This document shows positions 1 through 6,981 of a stretch of DNA of 11,220 bases, one piece after another (position 1 is the first letter of the stretch; each line of letters starts with the position of its first letter). The stretch is from JBFHES01 sp041584015 (GTDB taxonomy: Bacteria; Bacteroidota; Bacteroidia; Bacteroidales; M50B96), in the NCBI GenBank assembly GCA_041584015.1, contig JBFHES010000156.1, positions 1 to 11,220 of the forward strand. The letters are read 5' to 3'. Position numbers and translations under genes: made by a program. A model generated the notes under the pieces. It saw only the letters and a list, made by a program, of their open reading frames with translations, searched no databases and was not told the DNA's origin.

Positions 1-1
1 G

Positions 2-793
2 TATAAACTTGCTATAGAACCGGGATTTGAAATTGAAGAATTAGAGGAACAACTGCACGCCTTGGATGAATCAATTGACGTGGAGAACGAAATTTACGAA
101 TTCTTTTATAAAGCAAAAGAAGGTGTAGATGGCATGCTAACCAGAGATTTAGAATCAGACTTTTACGGGCTTATCAAGAGTTGCGACCGATCATTATATG
201 GGATTAAAGAAATACGGAAAATGCTTTATCCTAAGTATCAGGTTGACGCTGAGTTTAAGCGTTTAAAAATGAAATTTAATTCATCACTAATAAATAGCGA
301 AAGTCCTTGGGCCATGTTTAGGGTCGATCAGGTTGAATGGAGTCATGATAAGGGTTTGCAGGTTGATTACAGAGAAATGGATCAGTTTTGCATGCAGGAT
401 TTTTACATTGCGAATACGGGTATTCAGGTAAAGATTAAATATGCCTTACCCGATTTATCAACAGAAATTAATGATTTTGAACGCTCTGAATATAGCTCCC
501 ATATTTTCGATCGCTCTGAAAGTATCCCACCACGATTTACTGGCTTGTATGCTAACGAATGTGAATTTACCATCCCGATAGGTGATGAACATGTTACGCT
601 TCAAGGACTAGCTTGCTTAATTGAGAATAATAGCATCACTGGAATGATTGCTTTAGAAAATAACTCTTTTCAAATTTTAGATGAGAATCAAATTTTACTT
701 CTTGAGGAAATGCTGGAGCGAAAAGGTTTCAGTAGTGTAGAGCGTATAACAAAACGAGGGAAGTCCTATTTACGATTTTTGTATCAATTATAA
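2..793 (+). CDS. Hypothetical protein, 5' end outside the window
   Basis: I do not recognise this protein. The frame is open from base 2, so the TTG at 62 is not the start and the gene begins before the window; 263 codons are visible before the TAA at 791-793. The visible N-terminal part is acidic and probably helical (ELEEQL, EIYEFFYKAKEGVDGM). The middle and C-terminal parts alternate hydrophobic and polar residues as in beta-rich folds, and the end is basic (ERITKRGKSYLRF). No signal peptide, membrane segment, metal-binding cluster or nucleotide-binding loop is visible, so a cytoplasmic location is likely. It ends 117 bases before the next plus-strand gene. No convincing terminator follows: a 6-bp inverted repeat (ATCATA/TATGAT) lies just after the stop without a T tract. 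That it is a gene is secure; the function is unknown. Confidence 0.75.
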   Translation, partial: YKLAIEPGFEIEELEEQLHALDESIDVENEIYEFFYKAKEGVDGMLTRDLESDFYGLIKSCDRSLYGIKEIRKMLYPKYQVDAEFKRLKMKFNSSLINSESPWAMFRVDQVEWSHDKGLQVDYREMDQFCMQDFYIANTGIQVKIKYALPDLSTEINDFERSEYSSHIFDRSESIPPRFTGLYANECEFTIPIGDEHVTLQGLACLIENNSITGMIALENNSFQILDENQILLLEEMLERKGFSSVERITKRGKSYLRFLYQL

Positions 794-910
794 AATCATA
801 TCAGCTGTAGTATGATAACGGCAAGTTTATGATCGTGTGTGTATTCTTGGTTAAACATAATGCTCCTTTAAATGTTAAGTTTTTAGTGAGTTTATCTAAA
901 ACAAGATATT

Positions 911-1777
911 ATGAGAACCTATCTAATTACCTTGCTGCTTTCCGTTTTTACTTTAATTTCAATTGCACAACAAGATACAACTGTCACCTACCGTATTGTT
1001 AAAACAGATGGTGGCGAGCTGGTTGGTAAAATACTTACGCAAGACGCGCGGGAGATTTTATTGGTAACTGTTGATGGACGACAAGTTTACATACCACAAC
1101 ACACCATTAAAGAAATTGTAAAGGTGGATAGTCGTGATTTTAATGCGCAAGGTAACTTTGTGGGTGAAGACAGGTTTGCTACGCGTTACTTTTTAACGAC
1201 CAATGGTTTGCCCGTTAAAAAGGGAGAGCACTATGTACAATGGAATTTATTCGGACCCGATCTTCAATTTGGTTTAGGCGAAAATTTAGGCGTTGGCGTT
1301 ATGACAACCTGGATAGGTATACCATTGGTTGGATCTATTAAGAAAAGCTGGCAGTTAAAGGAAGAAGTGCATATTGCTGTAGGTGCTTTGGTAGGAACTG
1401 GTTCGTGGGCTGCCATTGATATAGGTGGTGCTTTGCCATTTGGCACAATTTCTTTTGGCGACAGAAGGCGAAACATTGCTTTTACCGGTGGATACGGCAC
1501 GGTTTGGGGCTTTAATGATGATTGGGGAGAAAGCGAAGTGGACGGTCAGTTTATGGCTAGTATTGCCGCCATGGCTAAAATTGCACCTAAGTTAAGTCTT
1601 GTGTTCGATTCATTTATTTTGCCTGTTGCTGATGAGCCTTTCGGAATATTTCTGCCTGGTTTAAGGTGGCATCAGGATGAAGGAAAAGCCGTACAGTTTG
1701 GATTTGCAGGCATATTAACGAATGGTGAGTTGGTTCCTGTTCCTATTCCAATGTTACAGTGGTATCGATCGCTATAA
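911..1777 (+). CDS. Exported protein, SH3/LSM-like N-terminal module plus probable outer-membrane beta-barrel
   Basis: This 288-residue protein begins at an ATG opening a clean signal peptide (residues 1-19, MRTYLITLLLSVFTLISIA). Residues 26-70 have the pattern 'dGgelvGkIl..d...ilL.TvdGr.vyIP...IkeI', a small beta-strand module reminiscent of SH3/LSM-like folds seen after signal peptides in Bacteroidota. From about residue 90 the protein is a run of amphipathic, Gly- and aromatic-rich strands (YVQWNLFGPDLQFGLGENLG, FGFAGIL) and it ends in an aromatic-rich stretch, PMLQWYRSL. This suits an outer-membrane barrel or a barrel-like periplasmic protein. No catalytic motif is visible, so transport, adhesion or structural roles are all open. 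It is convergent with the beta-helix lipoprotein gene, with 48 bases between the stops. The export call is firm; the barrel is inferred from composition. Confidence 0.8.
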   Translation: MRTYLITLLLSVFTLISIAQQDTTVTYRIVKTDGGELVGKILTQDAREILLVTVDGRQVYIPQHTIKEIVKVDSRDFNAQGNFVGEDRFATRYFLTTNGLPVKKGEHYVQWNLFGPDLQFGLGENLGVGVMTTWIGIPLVGSIKKSWQLKEEVHIAVGALVGTGSWAAIDIGGALPFGTISFGDRRRNIAFTGGYGTVWGFNDDWGESEVDGQFMASIAAMAKIAPKLSLVFDSFILPVADEPFGIFLPGLRWHQDEGKAVQFGFAGILTNGELVPVPIPMLQWYRSL

Positions 1778-1825
1778 GATACAAGCAATCAGCCATAGAT
1801 TTGTTAGCATGCTGATTTAATGGTG

Positions 1826-3478
1826 TTAGAAATCCTCATACATATTCATTTTTATGTAATAGGATTTTAAAGCCTCACCACTCTTTATTCTATCAATGCG
1901 AAATAAATAAGCATCAGGTGTGTACGAAAATGCATTGCCATTTTTAAGATAATGCGTCATTAAACCATATTCTGATCTGAAAATAATCTGACTGTCCTTA
2001 AAGTTGTATTTTGTTTTAATTCGATTTTTTTCGAGAGATGAATAATGCCAGTTAACGCTGTTGTAATCAGCTGGAATTGTTGCTGCATTATCTTCACCAT
2101 AAGCTTTTGCGAGCGATGCTTTGTTGAATTTAAATTGAAAAGTATTCTCATCTGTATTTTTAAGGGCAACAAAAGGTGTTTGCTCATTTATGGTTTGAAT
2201 CCATTTTGTCTGGCGTAATGATAGCTCCTCAACAGGAACGTTCTTATCATACTCATATTCCTGAATAAATGATAGATATGCCATTGATAAATGATAGGTG
2301 CAGCTGTCCTTTCTTTCTGGTGTGATTATAAAGGTTAAATCATCTTCATAAAAATAATCAGATAGACTAAGTTCCAGTGTATCGCCGTGAGCTTTAATGC
2401 TAATGAGATAATCGTCGTATCCCCTTTCGCTGTTTTCCGGCATAGCTACTTCAAACATTCTTCCGCTTTCCGGGTCGTATTCGTAATAAACTTTATTTCC
2501 ATTCATTATTTGCCAGAAGTCCTGAAATAGATTTAACACCTTTAGTTCAAACTCAGGAAACTTAAATCGTGCAGCCTCTTTATTACTCATTTGTTGGTCT
2601 CGCCAATCATCTTTGTCAATAATCCGCTGATGACCATTGTTGGTCATGGTATTGTTTGAGAAATGAAATACCGGGTGATTCGGAATCTCTTCTTGATATA
2701 TTTTTTGATGGCTAATCCATGCTGCTAAAGAATTGTTGTGAATGTAATTGTTCCGAACAATGATATTCGAATTAAGCTCCAGATCGTTTAAGCCGGTAAC
2801 ACCACATCCATTAATATCGCAATTCTCAACAATAATATTATGGGCATCATGGAAGGTAAGCACATGGCCAGTACATTGGCTTTTGCTTAAGTGATCTGGT
2901 TTAAAATGCTTGAAATGGATGTTGTTGAATCGAATATGATCACCAGTAACCCAAAACACGTTAGAACTGAAATTTTCACAGAAAATATTTACCCTGCCAA
3001 TTCCATCAAGTACAAGATGGTTTGCACTTAGCTCGTGCCACGACCCCACATAGTAGGTACCTTCTTCGAAATAATAATAAGTAGAGTCCTGAAAGTAGAA
3101 ACTATTGTTTAAGCCTCTGTTTTGTAAGTATTCATTCTGAATAAAGATAGTGTCCTCTAGCTGAGTCATTGTTTTGTAGCTGTTGTCAATTCTTACATAG
3201 AAGGTATCCTTGCAAGCAATTGTAAAGGTGTCGGGTACGCTTGGAACAATTAAGTCATCTTCTTCTGTATTGGCTGACACGGTATCAGGCAAAGTCGGTT
3301 GTTGGGGTTTAGCTTTCTCATGTTGCTTAGTCTCTGTCTTTACTATATCGCTGGTTTGGGAAACTTTCTCTTTAATTTCAAGTGTGTCTTTTACCGAACT
3401 ATTTTTCTTTTTTTGGGCTGTATTGCAACTAAAAACAAACAGACATAGAAAGAGGCAAACTAGGCTTGTGATTTTCAT
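1826..3478 (-). CDS. Right-handed parallel beta-helix lipoprotein
   Basis: The protein has 550 residues. The N-terminus MKITSLVCLFLCLFVFSC is a lipoprotein signal, with Cys18 as the likely lipidated residue. The residues after it (NTAQKKK) are basic and lack the acidic export signal known from surface lipoproteins of this phylum, so a periplasm-facing anchor is likelier. A polar linker follows (about 19-85). Residues about 140-280 form the beta-helix region: repeated short strands with Asn and His at turns, such as HLVLDGIGRVNIF, HIRFNNIHF, NIIVENCDINGCG and NIIVRNNYIHNN. These resemble NosD/CASH and pectin-lyase-type folds. The remaining about 270 residues are unrecognised. I prefer the ATG at 3478 to the in-frame GTG at 3484. 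That GTG shares a base with the stop of the upstream cyclophilin gene, so the two genes are almost certainly cotranscribed and perhaps translationally coupled. A carbohydrate-binding or lyase role is possible, but no catalytic set is identifiable. Confidence 0.82.
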   Translation of the reverse strand: MKITSLVCLFLCLFVFSCNTAQKKKNSSVKDTLEIKEKVSQTSDIVKTETKQHEKAKPQQPTLPDTVSANTEEDDLIVPSVPDTFTIACKDTFYVRIDNSYKTMTQLEDTIFIQNEYLQNRGLNNSFYFQDSTYYYFEEGTYYVGSWHELSANHLVLDGIGRVNIFCENFSSNVFWVTGDHIRFNNIHFKHFKPDHLSKSQCTGHVLTFHDAHNIIVENCDINGCGVTGLNDLELNSNIIVRNNYIHNNSLAAWISHQKIYQEEIPNHPVFHFSNNTMTNNGHQRIIDKDDWRDQQMSNKEAARFKFPEFELKVLNLFQDFWQIMNGNKVYYEYDPESGRMFEVAMPENSERGYDDYLISIKAHGDTLELSLSDYFYEDDLTFIITPERKDSCTYHLSMAYLSFIQEYEYDKNVPVEELSLRQTKWIQTINEQTPFVALKNTDENTFQFKFNKASLAKAYGEDNAATIPADYNSVNWHYSSLEKNRIKTKYNFKDSQIIFRSEYGLMTHYLKNGNAFSYTPDAYLFRIDRIKSGEALKSYYIKMNMYEDF

Positions 3479-3483
3479 GTGCA

Positions 3484-5148
3484 CTAGTCTTTAACAAATT
3501 TGTTTTCACTGATAATTCCATCACCTCTAAATTTAAGAATGTACAAACCAGGACTTAATTGCTTAACCGGAAGCTCAAGTTTATGTGTTCCAGTTTGCAA
3601 GGCAGGTTCCAGTATTTGTGCAACACGTTTTCCACTTAAATCATAAATAGCAATCTCCATCTCGTTAATGTTTTTGTGGAGCGAATAGCTAAGCATGAGG
3701 GTATGACCTACCGGATTTGGATGAATAGCTATTTCTAATTCGGTACTTGAAAAGAACTCGCTTACCGAGGTTCCCCAGCCAATTGAAAAAGGAGTTTCGT
3801 TTATTTTTAATAGCTCTGGTTTTCCTTTGTAATAGGCTTTTACAAAACAACTGTCGGAATAGGTAGCAGGTACTGTCCACTGATAGGTTGAATCAAAAGC
3901 ATCAACCTCTGGTGTTATTTCGTTCCAATTAGTTCCATTGTCTGTGGAGTATTCAAGTGTAAGTTTACTTATGTAGGAACTGTACCAATGGATTGCATAG
4001 GTGCTGTCCATTACAAAGGATTCGCCACCTGCAGGTGAGAGTAAATCTAGCAAGCAAATGCGAATATTACCAACGCTTAGGTCGTTAGAACCAGGCGTGT
4101 TGCTCACAAATATTCTGATTTTGTATTTGTTGGAAGCTATTTCCGGTGTTTGCCACAGATAAGAATTATTACTTGCAACAATGCTGTCTTCGATTAGAAA
4201 CCAGGGACCGTTTATTTCATACTGATATTCTAGTCCTATATATTCAACGGCTTCGCTTTCCCAAACCACTTCTAGCTCTTCACCTCCAAGGTAGGTGCCG
4301 AAAAAAGGAGAAATCAATTCTAATTTGCCCAGCGAAAATGTTCCGCTAGTATCGAACAAAGTAGGGTCAGTTGCGTCGCTAATTCTAATTTGACATTGTG
4401 TGGCCAAACTGTTAGGTGTTTCCCATTCAAAGGCTTTAGCATTACATGAAATAGAATCCGCAATGAGTTGCCATGTTACTCCGTTGTCCATTGATAACTC
4501 AATGTTTACGTCAGCAACAAATTCGCTGTTCCATTTTATGAGTTGATCCTGATCAGCAAGAAATACATCATTGGTAATTGGTGTGGTAAGCTCCAGGGAT
4601 TTAGTTCCTGCTGAAATTACCCGAATACTGTCAATCACAACATCAACTAATGGTCGATCGTTGGCATCGGTTTCAACTTCACTAATGGCCATTACCACAT
4701 CTAGCCCATCTATTACTTTCCCGAATACTGCATGCAAATCGTTCAACCAGGTGGTAGGAGCTACCGTGATGAAATATTGCGATCCGTTGGTGTTGGGGCC
4801 ACTATTGGCCATCGATAGAATACCTGCTTCGTTGTGTCTCAGATCAGGATGAAATTCATCATCAAAGCTATAACCCGGTCCGCCGGTTCCATCTCCAAGC
4901 GGACAACCGTCCTGGATCATAAATCCGGAGATTACACGATGAAACTGTAAGCTATCGTAAAACGTGCTATCAGTTAAATCAATGAAATTCTGAGCCGTTA
5001 CCGGAACCAGATCTTCCCGCAACTGTACATTAAAATCGCCCATCGAGGTGTACCATTGAACCATGGTTTGAGAATTGGCTGTATTAGTATTGATCAAATA
5101 AAGGGAGAAAAGTAGCAAGATGGTAATGGTAAAGTTGAAATTTTTCAT
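3484..5148 (-). CDS. Secreted cyclophilin-type peptidyl-prolyl isomerase with Ig-like repeats and T9SS sorting domain
   Basis: The protein has 554 residues from the ATG at 5148; a TTG five codons upstream is in frame but would precede the natural signal peptide. Residues 1-26 are a signal peptide. Residues 29-177 are a cyclophilin domain: FHRVISGFMIQDG (69-81, with the catalytic Arg71), SMANSGPNTNGSQYFIT (112-128) and LNDLHAVFGKV (135-145). This fold catalyses cis-trans isomerisation of X-Pro bonds. Three related Ig-like modules follow (about 184-273, 276-364, 367-457), each with a variant of 'W.S....v.leyS.DnGttW..I' and 'tp......c.irv'. Residues about 470-554 are a type A T9SS sorting domain (IHPNP at 475-479, YDLSGKRV, LSPGLYILKF, final KFVKD). 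The enzyme is therefore expected to be exported across the outer membrane and released or anchored at the surface. The downstream beta-helix lipoprotein gene follows directly. Confidence 0.92.
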   Translation of the reverse strand: MKNFNFTITILLLFSLYLINTNTANSQTMVQWYTSMGDFNVQLREDLVPVTAQNFIDLTDSTFYDSLQFHRVISGFMIQDGCPLGDGTGGPGYSFDDEFHPDLRHNEAGILSMANSGPNTNGSQYFITVAPTTWLNDLHAVFGKVIDGLDVVMAISEVETDANDRPLVDVVIDSIRVISAGTKSLELTTPITNDVFLADQDQLIKWNSEFVADVNIELSMDNGVTWQLIADSISCNAKAFEWETPNSLATQCQIRISDATDPTLFDTSGTFSLGKLELISPFFGTYLGGEELEVVWESEAVEYIGLEYQYEINGPWFLIEDSIVASNNSYLWQTPEIASNKYKIRIFVSNTPGSNDLSVGNIRICLLDLLSPAGGESFVMDSTYAIHWYSSYISKLTLEYSTDNGTNWNEITPEVDAFDSTYQWTVPATYSDSCFVKAYYKGKPELLKINETPFSIGWGTSVSEFFSSTELEIAIHPNPVGHTLMLSYSLHKNINEMEIAIYDLSGKRVAQILEPALQTGTHKLELPVKQLSPGLYILKFRGDGIISENKFVKD

Positions 5149-5174
5149 GATGATAATGTTCAATGGTTTGTAAA

Positions 5175-5182
5175 CAAATATA
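5175..5182 (-). promoter_or_regulatory. Probable -7 promoter element for the cyclophilin gene
   Basis: The minus strand reads TATATTTG, an exact match to the Bacteroidota -7 consensus TAnnTTTG, about 27 bases before the ATG at 5148. No TTG sits at the expected distance upstream, only a T-rich TTTT, so the -33 half is weak. Confidence 0.5.
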
Positions 5183-5268
5183 GAAAATGATTTGCTTAAA
5201 ATTGATTCATCTCTAAATGGAGAGATTCTCGATGCACATAGATGATTGAATATCTGAAAGCATAGCCT

Positions 5269-5880
5269 TTATTTAACTGTCTTTTCGATAGCGGGATAAT
5301 TGGCAAATTCTCTAAGTTTCTTAATCAGATCAATTCCCTTCATCACTTCGGTTTCAAACACAATGTCATCAATTGAAGTAAAAAAGCGCCATTCCTTTCC
5401 ATTCTTTTTGTCGTAGTAATAGCCCATTTCTATGCGCTCGTTAATACTTATTTTATGTGATTCGTAAAAGGTAGGAGCGGTGTTAAGTGTTTTTCCAATC
5501 CGTTCGTTTAAAAAGTCGAATGCCTCTAGGGCTTCAGCCGGATCGAGCAGAATAACGCCATTGCGGTTTAGTTTTTCATAAGCCGTGTTTATGGAGAAAT
5601 CCCAGAGATCGGAATAGTTGTAAAACGACAGGTAGTTTGAAATGGATTTCAGTTCACTTGAATTTACCTCTATCTCTATTCCAAAGAGTATTTCTTCGTT
5701 TACCAGGTTCTCAATAGATACCAGTCTGAAATGTACTTCTACTGTTTTTGCATCCACAAAAAGCTGACGGTAGGTTCTACTGATTTCATCTATTACGCTG
5801 TACTTGGTTTTTTCAATCTGTGCAAATGACTGATTAATTAACAAGAAGATAATTACAGTAACCAAAGTTAGTTTTTTCAT
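5269..5880 (-). CDS. Small exported protein of unknown function
   Basis: The protein has 203 residues from the ATG at 5880. An in-frame TTG 10 codons upstream is rejected because the signal peptide MKKLTLVTVIIFLLINQSFAQ starts at the ATG. The mature part is mixed alpha/beta and soluble-looking, with no cysteine, no lipobox and no T9SS tail, so a periplasmic location is expected. Visible features are a strand-rich segment (VEVHFRLVSIENLV, ILFGIEIEVNSSEL), an aromatic stretch (YLSFYNYSDLWDFSI) and a later pair (MGYYYDKKNGKEWRFF). I do not recognise a family. It lies 120 bases upstream of the cyclophilin gene in the same direction, but that gene appears to have its own promoter, so cotranscription is uncertain. 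A compact 7-bp hairpin lies in its leader. Confidence 0.78.
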   Translation of the reverse strand: MKKLTLVTVIIFLLINQSFAQIEKTKYSVIDEISRTYRQLFVDAKTVEVHFRLVSIENLVNEEILFGIEIEVNSSELKSISNYLSFYNYSDLWDFSINTAYEKLNRNGVILLDPAEALEAFDFLNERIGKTLNTAPTFYESHKISINERIEMGYYYDKKNGKEWRFFTSIDDIVFETEVMKGIDLIKKLREFANYPAIEKTVK

Positions 5881-5895
5881 AGGAGCAGTAATTAG

Positions 5896-5913
5896 TGGTT
5901 GATGGTTCAACCA
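5896..5913. repeat. Perfect 7-bp inverted repeat in the leader of the 5269-5880 gene
   Basis: TGGTTGA (5896-5902) and TCAACCA (5907-5913) are exact reverse complements with four bases (TGGT) between. The hairpin would form 16 bases upstream of the minus-strand ATG at 5880, just downstream of a TATCTTTA sequence that resembles a -7 element. It could be an operator or an mRNA stability or initiation element; there is no T tract on either side. Confidence 0.5.
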
Positions 5914-5916
5914 TTA

Positions 5917-5924
5917 AAGATATA
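5917..5924 (-). promoter_or_regulatory. Possible -7 element for the 5269-5880 gene
   Basis: The minus strand reads TATCTTTA, one base off TAnnTTTG, with a TTG about 23 bases upstream (minus strand). The spacing is at the long end of what is tolerated. This would give a leader of roughly 30 bases that contains the inverted repeat at 5896-5913. Confidence 0.35.
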
Positions 5925-6029
5925 AAAAAATAACGATACTCCTCGCAATCGAAGTTCTATGAACCAAGGTGTTAATATGACGAATTGCCGAGATTGGTTT
6001 CTAGCAGGTAAGACCTGGATGTAAAATCT

Positions 6030-6470
6030 CTAGGCTTGCTCAACCAGCGTTTTTATTTGCTCAAGCATTCCTGGTAAACCATTCTCAGAATGTTGCTGTC
6101 CTGTTTCATTGGCAAAGCCTTCTTGAGTCCAGGTGAATTTTACTTTATTGTTTTCAAGTGATTCTATTTTGTAGGTTACTATAGAATAATTCGATTCAAT
6201 GTCCTCAAGTCCGGAGAATCCGCTCCAGTAGTTATATTGAAGCAACTCATTGGTTTTGTTTACCAGAACATTTCCTTTGTCTTTGTACTGTTGCCCATTG
6301 TATTCACCCTGAAATATAATGCCGCTACCAACTTTCCAGTCACTTATTGTTTCGGTGCCAAAGAGGTATACTTTTATTTTTTCAGGATTAATAAGAGCAT
6401 CCCAAACCTGAGCTGCTTCGGCGTTTATAATTATATTTTTCGATACTCTTAACTCTCTGTTCATAGCCAT
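6030..6470 (-). CDS. AHSA1/SRPBCC-family protein (START-like fold)
   Basis: The protein has 146 residues, the usual length for single-domain AHSA1-like SRPBCC proteins. It has no signal peptide and should be cytoplasmic. The start of the fold is clear: a first strand (VSKNIIINAEAAQVWDALIN, 9-28), the helix/loop 'PEKIKVYLFG' (29-38) and 'DWKVGSGIIFQGEY' (44-57). These match the 'vW.altdpe.i..w.fg...sdw.vGg...f.g' signature of the family. A C-terminal helix (LPGMLEQIKTLVEQ) closes the hydrophobic cavity. Members bind hydrophobic ligands or act as Hsp90-cochaperone-like domains; the ligand here cannot be predicted. ATGs at 6470 and 6464 are both possible starts, and 6470 is chosen as the longer. 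It has its own strong promoter and diverges from the 6676 gene. Confidence 0.85.
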   Translation of the reverse strand: MAMNRELRVSKNIIINAEAAQVWDALINPEKIKVYLFGTETISDWKVGSGIIFQGEYNGQQYKDKGNVLVNKTNELLQYNYWSGFSGLEDIESNYSIVTYKIESLENNKVKFTWTQEGFANETGQQHSENGLPGMLEQIKTLVEQA

Positions 6471-6491
6471 ATTTTGTTTCTATTCTTCAAA

Positions 6492-6522
6492 CAAACATAC
6501 TGTCAATGATTGATAAAGCAAA
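6492..6522 (-). promoter_or_regulatory. Bacteroidota-type promoter of the AHSA1-like gene
   Basis: On the minus strand TTTG (6519-6522) is followed by exactly 19 bases and then TATGTTTG (6492-6499). Both halves match the -33/-7 consensus exactly. Transcription would start near 6486, leaving a leader of about 16 bases before the ATG at 6470. Confidence 0.75.
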
Positions 6523-6580
6523 ATATATATTGATTGTTCACCGGGCCGGATTGGTTCTGGGAATATCCGTTAATTTTCAA

Positions 6581-6599
6581 CTGTTTATACTATAAATAG
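6581..6599. repeat. AT-rich inverted repeat between divergent genes
   Basis: CTGTTTATA and TATAAATAG flank a central C at 6590. Eight of nine positions are complementary, including a perfect TTTATA-C-TATAAA core. It lies between the divergent 6470 and 6676 genes and could be a repressor-binding palindrome. No regulator gene is in the window, so this is only a candidate. Confidence 0.35.
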
Positions 6600-6675
6600 C
6601 ATCATCATATAGTTGAATTTCCTATCTTCACAAAAACATCTTTATCTAATAATTAGTAACTTTTTTTGAGTTAAC

Positions 6676-6954
6676 ATGGCCGTCAACAATCTGATAATGG
6701 TAGTAGATGAAATCTACAATATTTGCGGTGGAGGAGTGCTTGTAATTGGAAACTACAATGGTGTTGCACCTCTTTCAATGGGAATGGTGAAAATTGCACG
6801 CGACGGAGCTCCGGTGTTTTATGCTTCGGTTATTGAAGTTAGAAAACCGTTTTCACCCCAGCCACCGCAAGGCTCAAAAATTGAACTTTCCTTAATTGAT
6901 TTTGGCCCTAATATTATTACCAAAGGAATGAAGATTTTTCTGGACGATGACTAA
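6676..6954 (+). CDS. Small protein resembling a free-standing EF-Tu domain 2 beta-barrel
   Basis: This 92-residue protein has no signal peptide, so it is expected to be cytoplasmic. It reads like domain 2 of translational GTPases. 'VVDEIYNICGGGVLVIGNYNG' (9-29) aligns with the EF-Tu segment '[21 protein letters not shown]', keeping the acidic residue, the three glycines (18, 20, 25) and the hydrophobic pattern. 'SMGMVKIARDG' then matches 'KVGEEVEIVG', 'FYASVIEVRKPF' matches 'CTGVEMFRKLL', 'GSKIELSLIDFGPNIITKGMKIF' matches '[23 protein letters not shown]'. The alignment is by eye and covers nearly the whole protein. There is no G domain, so it cannot be a GTPase by itself. A role as an adaptor or a derived barrel is inference. 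It is convergent with lysA; the stop lies 25 bases from the lysA stop. Confidence 0.72.
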   Translation: MAVNNLIMVVDEIYNICGGGVLVIGNYNGVAPLSMGMVKIARDGAPVFYASVIEVRKPFSPQPPQGSKIELSLIDFGPNIITKGMKIFLDDD

Positions 6955-6981
6955 GGCTGATCTGCCATTAAGATTTTTTTT
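6951..6981 (+). terminator. Probable intrinsic terminator of the small barrel protein gene
   Basis: A short hairpin (CTAAGGC pairing with GCC-a-TTA, one bulged base) overlaps the TAA stop and is followed by eight Ts (6974-6981). The stem is weak, but the T tract is long. The T tract overlaps the lysA stop codon on the other strand. No matching T tract exists for the minus strand. Confidence 0.45.

Noticed and set aside
1787..1817. Bidirectional terminator between the convergent genes (AATCAGC/GCTGATT)
   Set aside because: The stem is seven base pairs with a 17-base loop and no T tract on either strand; it may be chance.
3210..3494. Plus-strand open frame opposite the beta-helix lipoprotein start
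   Set aside because: It is antisense to the signal peptide and linker of a well-supported gene, with no start context or recognisable product.
5149..5163. TTG start five codons upstream for the cyclophilin gene
   Set aside because: The signal peptide begins at the ATG at 5148; the extra MNIII residues add nothing and TTG is a poorer start.
5209..5226. Terminator after the 5269-5880 gene (ATCTCT/AGAGAT)
   Set aside because: A six-base stem without a following T run on the minus strand; too weak to call.
5881..5910. TTG start ten codons upstream for the small exported protein
   Set aside because: It would place a polar segment before the signal peptide and run through the leader hairpin; the ATG at 5880 opens MKKLTLV directly.
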